From JAGVPT01 sp964384415 (lineage in GTDB: Bacteria; Bacteroidota; Ignavibacteria; UBA10030; UBA8401), in the NCBI GenBank assembly GCA_964384415.1, contig CAYLMV010000024.1, forward strand, positions 1 to 41,811: DNA of 41,811 nucleotides, given 5' to 3'. The position numbers were made by a program, and so were the translations under genes. Every line of letters starts with the position of its first letter. Positions within the stretch are counted from its first letter, which is position 1. A model generated the notes under the pieces. It did not search any database. It saw only the letters and a list, made by a program, of their open reading frames with translations, and was not told where the DNA came from. Below, one piece after another: positions 35,366 through 41,811 of this stretch.

Positions 35366-35725
35366 TTACGCAATCGTGTGGATGTCCGGTGGACCGCGGT
35401 GGGAAGACGACGCTAAGAAAAGCAGAGAGTACGAGGAAGAAACAAAGGGGAGATATCCGACAACAAATTCTTCAGAAGTATCCCATAAAAAGGGAGAGGA
35501 GAGGAAAATTGCCCTGCCCGCAAAATATGAACACAACGAACACGTTTCGGCATGGGAGGCATCGGCATGTTTACAGTGCGCTGCATCGGCATGAGCAGAG
35601 ACAGCCGCCCTGCCGCTCCCGAACGCCGATTCGGCGTCTCTGTGGGGCGACATGACAAGCGCAAGGCTCGAAACGTACACTGCGAGCAGGAAAACGGGAA
35701 TTCTTCTACGGGGGTGCAATGGCAT
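35366..35725 (-). CDS. Small His/Cys-motif protein, DUF2946-like (copy 1)
   Basis: 119 aa from ATG 35725. I chose it over a TTG at 35764 because the paralog at 41.3 kb aligns from its MPITPRR start. A hydrophobic segment (VFLLAVYVSSLALVM) is followed by SPHRDAESAFGSG and a metal-binding-like core: His45, His50, Cys51, His53, His58, Cys62, Cys65 in HCKHADASHAETCSLCSYF. A second hydrophobic part ends in HRGPP. This architecture (N-terminal anchor, CxxC, terminal RGPP) fits DUF2946-like proteins that precede metal-linked outer-membrane receptors. It sits 24 bp ahead of the barrel gene and opens that operon. Confidence 0.75.
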   Translation of the reverse strand: MPLHPRRRIPVFLLAVYVSSLALVMSPHRDAESAFGSGRAAVSAHADAAHCKHADASHAETCSLCSYFAGRAIFLSSPFLWDTSEEFVVGYLPFVSSSYSLLFLASSSHRGPPDIHTIA

Positions 35726-35862
35726 CGATAAAATATAAGAATTTGCCGGCACTAGTTCAATCAAATAGTTGTTTTATTCGGTAATCACAGGCGGTATCTG
35801 AGGGCCTTCTCCAGCAGGTTCCATCAGCTTTTCATGCGGATATTGCGAAAGACCGGATTATT

Positions 35863-35878
35863 GTTATGTTAGTATAAC
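35863..35878. promoter_or_regulatory. Inverted repeat GTTAT-N6-ATAAC in the divergent promoter region
   Basis: The exact inverted repeat lies between the minus-strand barrel/ABC operon (first start 35725) and the plus-strand Cys-rich gene (start 35913). Such placement suits an operator controlling both directions. The TATAAC part could also be a -10 for the plus-strand gene. Which regulator binds is unknown; Zur boxes of enterobacteria also contain GTTAT/ATAAC arms but with different spacing. Confidence 0.4.
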
Positions 35879-35912
35879 CCCCGCCCGGCAACGACTTGCC
35901 ATTTTAATACGT

Positions 35913-36332
35913 ATGAGTTTCTTGCGTCGACATATCAGCGCTATGTTGGTGAGTCTGCTTCTCGTCTCGAACGGCTACCTGTTTGTGCCGTGGACGGGAC
36001 TGGGAATTCTGACCGGTGAGAACCCGTTGGCGGCGAGCCAGTGTTGCTGTGCTCATCCTGACAGCGGAATGTCGTGCGCATGCTGCCGTCCCACAGGTCA
36101 GAAGAGTCCGGCGGGAAACAACGCATGTTCGATCTCTTCGGCTCCCTGTTCTCTCCCCGTTGTTGCATTATCCCCTAATGTCCTAGACCCAGCCGTCGAG
36201 AGTCGTCCTTTGTTGGATGAGTACATGGACACGGCGATCTCGAAAAAGTTTCATCTTTCAAAAACGAATCCTCTAACAGGAATACGCACTCTCCCATTCC
36301 ATCCTCCTCAACATTCCTGCTCTCTCTCGTAG
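35913..36332 (+). CDS. Small Cys-rich exported protein preceding a TonB receptor
   Basis: 139 aa. A hydrophobic N-terminal segment (residues 8-35) is followed by a Cys cluster at 44-46, 55, 57, 58, 72 and 79 (QCCCAHPDSGMSCACCRP), then a polar tail with a His-rich end (FHPPQHSC). It has no family name I can give. The Cys cluster suggests metal or thiol chemistry in the periplasm. It lies 74 bp ahead of the TonB receptor on the same strand and is probably expressed with it, mirroring the small-protein-plus-receptor pairs on the other strand. Confidence 0.65.
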   Translation: MSFLRRHISAMLVSLLLVSNGYLFVPWTGLGILTGENPLAASQCCCAHPDSGMSCACCRPTGQKSPAGNNACSISSAPCSLPVVALSPNVLDPAVESRPLLDEYMDTAISKKFHLSKTNPLTGIRTLPFHPPQHSCSLS

Positions 36333-36406
36333 AATACATTTGCAATTAAATTCCTTCGCTGATCAGAAGGGATATTTCCATTCTATGCTGGATTGGAGGA
36401 TTCTCC

Positions 36407-38383
36407 ATGCGGTGTTGTTTTACTGCAGCTGTTATTTTTCTGATAATTGGTACGGCCAAACAGGCATTTGCTTCTCCCGAAGATTCTCTTGTAACGCCCG
36501 CGGTGCAGCTCCCCGAAGTAACGATCACCGCTGCGCCGGTCGACCGCCAGATGCCGATGAGTTCTATTATCGTCTCGCCGCTTGTTATCCGCAGAACAGT
36601 CGCCACAGATCCATGGGATCTCTTGCGGCAAACAACGGGCCTCGAAGTCCACGAGCAGGGACAGGGACCGGGTTTCGCGTCGGATGCATCGCTGCGCGGG
36701 TTCAGTTCGGACCACTCGACAGACCTCGCCCTGTGGATTGACGGTGTGCCGATCAACGAACCGGTCAACGGTCATGCGGAGGGGTACAACGATTTCAGTC
36801 TCTTGATGCCGCAGGCGGTAAGTTCCGTGGATCTGATTAAGGGTCCGACGAGCGCGCTGTACGGAAATTTTGCCATGTCCGGCGTTGTGAACGTGAGAAC
36901 GCTTGAAAAAATGGACGGGACCGATGTCTGGCTTTCGGGGGGATCATTCGGACGGTTCGAGGGGACAGCCTTGAGCGGCTACGATCATGAAGGGAGCAGT
37001 GGCGTCTTTGGCGTTCGCAGCATCCATGATCACGGCTGGAGGACAAACAGCGACTACTCGCTCGAACAGGGACATGCCCGCATTGTTCAAAACCTCTCGC
37101 CGTCGGCTACGCTTGATGGAGGTGTTGAATTGTACGGTGCCGACTGGAATTCTCCCGGTTCGCTGACGCTCGCTCAGTTTGATCAACATCAGTACGACGT
37201 CGCGGCAAATCCCACAGACGGAGGATACAAGCGGCGCGCACAAGAGCGGATCAGCCTCCGTGTTTCATCCGGCTCCTCGATGTTCTGGCGGACAACGCTC
37301 TACGCGACACAGGGGCGTTGGCAGTTGTTTCTTACAACTCCTCCCGAGGGGGGGCCTGGTGAAGGATCGGGAAGCCAAACTGAGGAGGAAGACAGACGCT
37401 TCGGTCTTGGCGCGACAAGCGCTTTCACTTGGGTGCTTCCAAGCTCTGAAATAACCGTGGGAGTTGAAAGCAGGTACGATCACTCCGACTACGAAAACTG
37501 GCTTACAACAAGGAGGATGAGAGACTCGGCTCAGCTCCTTGTTTCTGCGAAGCAGCAAACGGGAGCCTTTCTTGTCCAGTCGGAAGAAACAGCCGGGGCG
37601 GCCAGAATCACGCTCGGCGTCCGCTACGATCTTCTGAGCGCGCAATCCAACCCCATGAACGCCGGCTCACTACACAATACGAACGGAATTCTCTCTCCGA
37701 AAATTGGCGTCATGTATCTCCTCGAACAGACCATGTCGATTTATGCCAACGTATCGCGGGGGTTTCGGTCGACGGATGGAATGATCTCAGATCCGACGCT
37801 TCCGTTCATTACTGCGTGGGCGTACGAAGCCGGAACAAAAATTGATGCGGCAAAAGTGAGCGGAAGCCTTTCAATATTCCGGATGGATGTGAGCAACGAG
37901 CAGACTTTCGATCCGATCATGCTGATATCGACGAGCGGAGGCGAGAGCCGCCGGCAGGGGGTAGAAGCAGAGGCCGCAATTCAATGCACGAACGAAATTC
38001 GGCTGACAACGGACTGGACGTTCAATGATGCACGGTACCGAACGCTCATTACACCAAACGGCGATACTCTCTCCGGTGCAAGGGTGTACAACACGGCCAA
38101 ATACGCCGGGATCGTAGCGCTAGACATCGTCGTGGGACCTCTGTGGGAAGCCCGGCTTAGTTCCGACTTGCTCGGACCTTACAGTCCGTTCGACGAACCC
38201 GGAGTTGTCCTTCCATCCTACGCATTATTCTCTCTCACCGTTGGACGTACAATAGGAAGCGCGTTTCTTCAGGTCGGAATAAAAAATCTTGCAGACAAAG
38301 CGTATCCCGAACTGCGGGCCGGCGGGTTCGTGAACCCGGGCCAGCCGCGTTCGGTCTATGGAACGGTGAAGTACTCATTCTAA
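36407..38383 (+). CDS. TonB-dependent outer-membrane receptor
   Basis: 658 aa with a signal peptide (about 1-22). The plug domain starts VQLPEVTITAAPV, close to a TonB-box region, and includes DPWDLLRQTTGLEVHEQGQG, then SDASLRGFSSDHSTDLALWI and DGVPINEPVNGHAEGYNDFS, IKGPTSALYGNFAMSGVVNV. A beta-barrel follows, ending in the classical aromatic C-terminus (YGTVKYSF). His-containing plug sites are few, so the ligand (metal chelate, siderophore, cobalamin) cannot be told from sequence. GGAGG precedes ATG 36407. It is convergent with the other TonB receptor, with only 31 bp between stops. Confidence 0.92.
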   Translation: MRCCFTAAVIFLIIGTAKQAFASPEDSLVTPAVQLPEVTITAAPVDRQMPMSSIIVSPLVIRRTVATDPWDLLRQTTGLEVHEQGQGPGFASDASLRGFSSDHSTDLALWIDGVPINEPVNGHAEGYNDFSLLMPQAVSSVDLIKGPTSALYGNFAMSGVVNVRTLEKMDGTDVWLSGGSFGRFEGTALSGYDHEGSSGVFGVRSIHDHGWRTNSDYSLEQGHARIVQNLSPSATLDGGVELYGADWNSPGSLTLAQFDQHQYDVAANPTDGGYKRRAQERISLRVSSGSSMFWRTTLYATQGRWQLFLTTPPEGGPGEGSGSQTEEEDRRFGLGATSAFTWVLPSSEITVGVESRYDHSDYENWLTTRRMRDSAQLLVSAKQQTGAFLVQSEETAGAARITLGVRYDLLSAQSNPMNAGSLHNTNGILSPKIGVMYLLEQTMSIYANVSRGFRSTDGMISDPTLPFITAWAYEAGTKIDAAKVSGSLSIFRMDVSNEQTFDPIMLISTSGGESRRQGVEAEAAIQCTNEIRLTTDWTFNDARYRTLITPNGDTLSGARVYNTAKYAGIVALDIVVGPLWEARLSSDLLGPYSPFDEPGVVLPSYALFSLTVGRTIGSAFLQVGIKNLADKAYPELRAGGFVNPGQPRSVYGTVKYSF

Positions 38384-38414
38384 ATTGTAACGGCAGAAGA
38401 ACTCCCCACTTCCC

Positions 38415-40859
38415 TTACATATGGTACGAGATTTTCAGGACCACGTTTCGCGGCTCCTCCCAGCTCGCTCCGCTGAAGTATGTTCCTTTGATTAGGTGCT
38501 GGTGGTCGAGAACATTTGTGATGTACATTGAAGGCTCAACTGAAGAACCACCTTGAAGATGAATCATATGGCCCGCACTAATATTGAATATACATGACGG
38601 CGCCGTATGCTGTGCTGTATTAAAATCGAAGAGTCCGTTCTTGTAAAGGTCCCCGTTCGGATTTCCGTTGGCCAATCCCGACCCATATATCGCCACAACG
38701 TTGGCAAACCAATCACGCGGCTGAAAGTTGACTCCCCACACAACGGAAAGCCGCTGGTCATGATCAAGGTCTGTTCCACTCCCATCCGTGTCATAATCCA
38801 GGAAACCGCCGCTGATGAGCCCTGTTCCGTAGGCATGCGTAAGAGCTCCGTTCAGATACCCCGAAAAGGGAGTTTCCGAAAGATTGTAGGTGAGTCCGAG
38901 CTCTATTCCCGTTATCTTCACTTCTGCAATGTTGACGGGAGTCTTGATTGCACTGTTGCCGACCGTTTGATCATCGACTCCTGGTGTTGCGTCTTTATAG
39001 AAGTATGCCATCTTGCTCCGGAGTCCGAAATCGAACCCATGCGTGTAGACTGCTTCATAAAAATTATCCCTTTCGGGCAGCGTCGGTGTAAGTGTATTAC
39101 TCACATTGAGGGCGATCGATCTAAGGCCCTCAATATTTGTCGGCATGAACAACCTTCCATAATATAAGTACGCCGTGTTGTTATCATCGATGAGGAAGTT
39201 CCACCGGATCCGAGGACTGATTTGATGCTGAAGCGGTATATCGGGGGCGATGTGCTGGTCGAAACGCGTTCCAAGCTCGAACGAGGTCCACTCAACCGGG
39301 TGATACTCCACTTCGCCGAACACTCCCAAGTCAGAGCCCTTAAAGTTTACAAGAGAAGTGGGGCCGGGATTTTGGGCCGAATCTTTGGAAGTAAAGTCTT
39401 CTTTACCGCTCGTGCTGGAAAAATTGACGCCGACTTTGTACATAAACTCGTGGGACAGCCGTTTGTCAAAAGTCGTCCTCAGCCCGATGGTTGTAAATGT
39501 CCTATCCTCGGTGAGTAAATACCTGTTGACTGTGTCGCCCGCGAATTGAAAACTCGGCGGGTCGATGGATCCCGGCGTATATATCAACTCGCCTTCACGA
39601 GCAAAACCTCCGACAAAAAGATTCGATTCCTGATCAATTTCGGAATTGAGCGTTCTAAAGTACGACACGTTTTGGAACGAGTTGGAGGTCTGCTGTACGT
39701 CTGCCGCAATTGCTTCTACTGAATCGTACGGGACCTGAGTATTGGTTTTCCCGAGATTGAGGTTTGCCGTCAGGTACTCGTTGTCGCTCAGAACATAATC
39801 GAATTTTCCGTAGAGGAAATAGTCGAACCCATGGTCATTAAAGATGTCCGATGTTGGCGGATCAATACGTCGATCTGTCTCCTGACGTGAACCCGATACG
39901 AAGAACCCAAGCTTCCCCAAATGGTCGCTGATTGCAATATCCTGTCCGTTTGAGTTGAGAGAGCGAAACGGACCGACTCTGCTCCCAAGCGTATCCCCCG
40001 CTACTGTGGAAGTTCCGGGTGAAAAAGCTTTGGCGCCGTTGAAAACAAGATAACTGCCGCCATATGTCGACGCGTCGAGGTGGAATGTTCCGGTAGGGAC
40101 CCGGTTGTTGAGGTCAACAATCGCAGACATTTGCCCGCCATATTCCGCAGGAAACCCTCCGGTGACAAATGTCATTCTGTCGATTACTTTAGGGTCGACG
40201 ACTTCGTTCAATCCTCCGAAGACGCCGAGAGGTACGGGAATGCCGTCCACGTAATATGTAAATTCACCGTGCATTCCCCGGATGTGCACCTCTCCGGTGG
40301 GGGCCCGGGCGACTCCCATAAGATTCTCCTGGATAACATTTGTCATCCGGGCGGTAGGTGGAGCGTGGAACGTCTCCGATTCGAAAACCTGGTTGGCGGT
40401 GATTGGGTTGATGTGTGAAGCTGTGGGCTCCCGCTGTCCTACGACGACCACTTCATTTTCGGTAGTGCCGAGGGAATGGAGGAGTATCTTGTACGTGCTA
40501 TGTTCTTTATCGACCTTAATGGAGTCGACAAAGGTATCGTATCCGACGAACCAAGCAGTAATCCGATAGTTGCCAGGTTTGATATCGCGAAAACGCGCCT
40601 GGCCGGCGGGATTTGTGACGGCATCGGCAACATATCTTCCGTTCATTGAAAGCGCAACGCGGGCCAGTTCAATGGGGACGTTTCCATCGGCATCGTTGAC
40701 CGATACCCGGAATTGTAGCCGGTCCTCGTCCGCGGCAGGTTGATCAACGGCAGTCGGGGAATTGCCGCTGCTCGTTTCATCGCTTACTTGGGATGAATTC
40801 TGACCAAAAATGCAGCCCCTACAGAGCAAGAGAAAAGACAAAATAACTATGGATCGCAT
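38415..40859 (-). CDS. TonB-dependent receptor with carboxypeptidase-regulatory-like N-terminal domain
   Basis: 814 aa with a signal peptide (about 1-19). Residues ~48-130 form a CarboxypepD_reg-like beta-sandwich (QFRVSVNDADGNVPIELARV, GQARFRDIKPGNYRITAWFV, then GYD). The plug follows (GVARAPTGEVHIRGMHGEF, YYVDGIPVPLGVFGGLNEVV, VTGGFPAEYGGQMSAIVDLN) and then a large barrel. It lacks the SusC signatures, so it is an ordinary receptor. A small His/Cys protein gene lies 89 bp upstream and both probably form one unit. Ligand unknown; context suggests a metal. Confidence 0.9.
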   Translation of the reverse strand: MRSIVILSFLLLCRGCIFGQNSSQVSDETSSGNSPTAVDQPAADEDRLQFRVSVNDADGNVPIELARVALSMNGRYVADAVTNPAGQARFRDIKPGNYRITAWFVGYDTFVDSIKVDKEHSTYKILLHSLGTTENEVVVVGQREPTASHINPITANQVFESETFHAPPTARMTNVIQENLMGVARAPTGEVHIRGMHGEFTYYVDGIPVPLGVFGGLNEVVDPKVIDRMTFVTGGFPAEYGGQMSAIVDLNNRVPTGTFHLDASTYGGSYLVFNGAKAFSPGTSTVAGDTLGSRVGPFRSLNSNGQDIAISDHLGKLGFFVSGSRQETDRRIDPPTSDIFNDHGFDYFLYGKFDYVLSDNEYLTANLNLGKTNTQVPYDSVEAIAADVQQTSNSFQNVSYFRTLNSEIDQESNLFVGGFAREGELIYTPGSIDPPSFQFAGDTVNRYLLTEDRTFTTIGLRTTFDKRLSHEFMYKVGVNFSSTSGKEDFTSKDSAQNPGPTSLVNFKGSDLGVFGEVEYHPVEWTSFELGTRFDQHIAPDIPLQHQISPRIRWNFLIDDNNTAYLYYGRLFMPTNIEGLRSIALNVSNTLTPTLPERDNFYEAVYTHGFDFGLRSKMAYFYKDATPGVDDQTVGNSAIKTPVNIAEVKITGIELGLTYNLSETPFSGYLNGALTHAYGTGLISGGFLDYDTDGSGTDLDHDQRLSVVWGVNFQPRDWFANVVAIYGSGLANGNPNGDLYKNGLFDFNTAQHTAPSCIFNISAGHMIHLQGGSSVEPSMYITNVLDHQHLIKGTYFSGASWEEPRNVVLKISYHM

Positions 40860-40948
40860 AAACAGTTCTCCTCACAAAATGCATAGAGTATGAGATAAAC
40901 GGAAGAATCAATCCGCATCTCTTGGAACAGACGTATTGTTTGGAATGA

Positions 40949-41302
40949 CTAAGCGAGGAGAGAGGGAGGACCGCGACGCGAGAAAGACGTTAAGAGAACA
41001 AAGGAGTGGGTAGAAGAGAATAAGACTGGTTGAACAACAGTGGCCTGAGTTGTCGGTTCGAGCGCGAACGGCGAAGAAGTGAGTAGAGCCCTCCCCGCGA
41101 AATAGGAACAGAGCGAACAGGTCTCGGCATGCGAGGCATCGATGTGTTTACAGTTGTCAGCATCCGCATGACGCGCAATGCTGGTCTTCCCCGAACCGAA
41201 CGCCGTCTCGGCGTCGGAGTGGGGCGACATAACGAGCAGCAGGCTTGTTGCATAGACGATCAGCAACAAGGCCGAAAATATTCGACGGGGGGTGATTGGC
41301 AT
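40949..41302 (-). CDS. Small His/Cys-motif protein, DUF2946-like (copy 2)
   Basis: 117 aa from ATG 41302. It aligns without gaps to copy 1 over the first ~80 residues: MPxxPRR start, hydrophobic segment, SPHSDAETAFGSG, His45, Cys51, His53, His58, Cys62, Cys65 (CKHIDASHAETCSLCSYFAG), then SSPF and a terminal RRGPP. The His50 of copy 1 is Asn here. The high identity in the His/Cys core and its weakness elsewhere suggests selection on metal binding. It stands ahead of the TonB receptor at 40859, as copy 1 stands ahead of the barrel gene at 35341. Confidence 0.75.
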   Translation of the reverse strand: MPITPRRIFSALLLIVYATSLLLVMSPHSDAETAFGSGKTSIARHADADNCKHIDASHAETCSLCSYFAGRALLTSSPFALEPTTQATVVQPVLFSSTHSFVLLTSFSRRGPPSLLA

Positions 41303-41377
41303 TACATCGAAGATAGCGAAACGATAAGAGATTTCCAAATTTTAGCCCTGTCTGAGATTTACCATATTTCTTTCCCT

Positions 41378-41405
41378 CTTCTTTCTCTGGTGCCAGAGAA
41401 AGAAG
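41378..41405. repeat. Perfect 13-bp hairpin
   Basis: CTTCTTTCTCTGG and its exact complement are separated by only two bases (TG). It is the first of four palindromic elements in the gene-free right end and lies 75 bp upstream of the start of the small His/Cys gene at 41302, read on the minus strand. Confidence 0.8.
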
Positions 41406-41643
41406 CAAAGTCCCGATGCACAGGATCTCGCCTTTCAAAACTTCTTGAAAGCCGGAAGACATCTCGGAATCGGAACGCAGCGATGCTTCCCCCCCTCCCG
41501 AAGAAAACGGCCCACACTTGTCTGTCACTTGTCAGCCGCTTTCTAAACACACGCATCGCCTCTTCGTACAACGCCGCCGATTCCGAGTCCACCGCCTCCG
41601 CATGAGTCAGACCTGTCGAAATCGTCGCGTGCGCGGGGAGGTG

Positions 41644-41748
41644 GGATTCAATCGAAGGGTTTCAATTTCGGTGCACCTGCACAAAGAATCGTGTTATTGC
41701 CTTAAGGGCGCACCGAAATTGCCGGCACGTGCGTTGGGGATTGAATCC
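41644..41748. repeat. Nested inverted repeat of about 105 bp
   Basis: Outer arms are 10 bp (GGATTCAATC) and inner arms 12 bp (CAATTTCGGTGC), both exact, around a 35-base centre. Together they would fold as one long interrupted hairpin. Confidence 0.75.
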
Positions 41749-41777
41749 GCGCGTTACGATTTCGACGGATTTCTTTG

Positions 41778-41806
41778 GTTACTTTCTTTCTCGGAAAGAA
41801 AGTAAC
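41778..41806. repeat. Perfect 12-bp hairpin at the right edge
   Basis: GTTACTTTCTTT and its exact complement flank a 5-base loop (CTCGG). TTTCTTTGGTTACTTTCTTT-like sequence of this kind recurs between genes in many bacteria as part of dispersed palindromic repeats. Confidence 0.75.
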
Positions 41807-41811
41807 ATCGT

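Larger units (their letters stand above)
41339..41811. other. Gene-free right end rich in nested inverted repeats
   Basis: No reading frame here shows a recognisable protein. Exact inverted pairs are: 41432-41438 with 41445-41451; 41463-41473 with 41577-41587 (CTCGGAATCGG), enclosing 41480-41486 with 41553-41559 (GCGATGC); and 41644-41653 with 41739-41748 (GGATTCAATC), enclosing 41663-41674 with 41710-41721 (CAATTTCGGTGC). The last pair is 41778-41789 with 41795-41806. The area could be a palindromic mobile element array, a structured RNA, or both. It runs off the window. Confidence 0.65.

Noticed and set aside
41518..41805. 95-codon plus-strand frame at the right end
   Set aside because: It runs through three perfect inverted repeats, is rich in Arg and has no domain; better explained as a translated palindromic repeat.

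Overview
The window looks like chromosome from a Gram-negative, probably FCB-group bacterium; Ignavibacteria/Chlorobi-like is my best guess. This rests on the mix of genes: outer-membrane TonB receptors (one with a carboxypeptidase-regulatory-like N-terminal domain), lipoproteins, a CsgG-type periplasmic protein, a DUF4010/MgtC protein, oligopeptidase B and a POT transporter. Base composition looks moderately GC-rich. I recognised no rRNA, tRNA, CRISPR array, integrase or transposase gene, so taxonomy is an inference from gene style.

Left part (1 to about 25.4 kb): every gene is on the plus strand and most are housekeeping or envelope genes. In order: a SpoIIE-type phosphatase cut by the left edge, oligopeptidase B, a CsgG-like protein, an MgtC/DUF4010 membrane protein, a membrane-anchored metallophosphoesterase, an SDR oxidoreductase, a DUF1624 membrane protein, an FKBP-type lipoprotein, an alkyltransferase-like (Atl) DNA-repair protein coupled to a DinB-like protein, an M28 peptidase, a secreted protein made of two copies of one domain, a lipoprotein, a GT39 glycosyltransferase, a YhcH/YjgK/YiaL protein, a PduS-PduT pair normally tied to bacterial microcompartments, an ABC exporter pair, a POT-like transporter, a LolA-like protein, and an mntR-mntH-usp manganese cluster. 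Several gaps carry degenerate arrays of 7-bp (once 8-bp) units that usually begin within a few bases of a stop codon. The unit sequence changes from array to array while the period is kept.

Right part (about 25.5 to 41.3 kb): a metal-handling block, mostly on the minus strand and without heptamer arrays. Reading in transcription order on the minus strand: a small His/Cys protein and a TonB receptor (41.3 to 38.4 kb); a paralogous small His/Cys protein, an outer-membrane barrel, a ZnuA-like binding protein and a ZnuB-like permease, with no ATPase gene (35.7 to 32.3 kb); an unidentified small membrane protein (32.3 to 31.8 kb); and a complete heavy-metal RND efflux set (outer-membrane factor, adaptor, CzcA-type pump) ending in a PII-like DUF190 protein (31.6 to 25.6 kb). 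A plus-strand pair, a Cys-rich small protein and a second TonB receptor, diverges from the binding-protein operon at about 35.8 kb. The block therefore combines outer-membrane uptake, inner-membrane uptake and trans-envelope efflux, with mntR/mntH next door. Metal identity is inferred; the pump motif favours divalent cations.

The right end (41.34 kb onward) has no convincing gene. It is packed with nested perfect inverted repeats, like a palindromic mobile element or structured RNA region.
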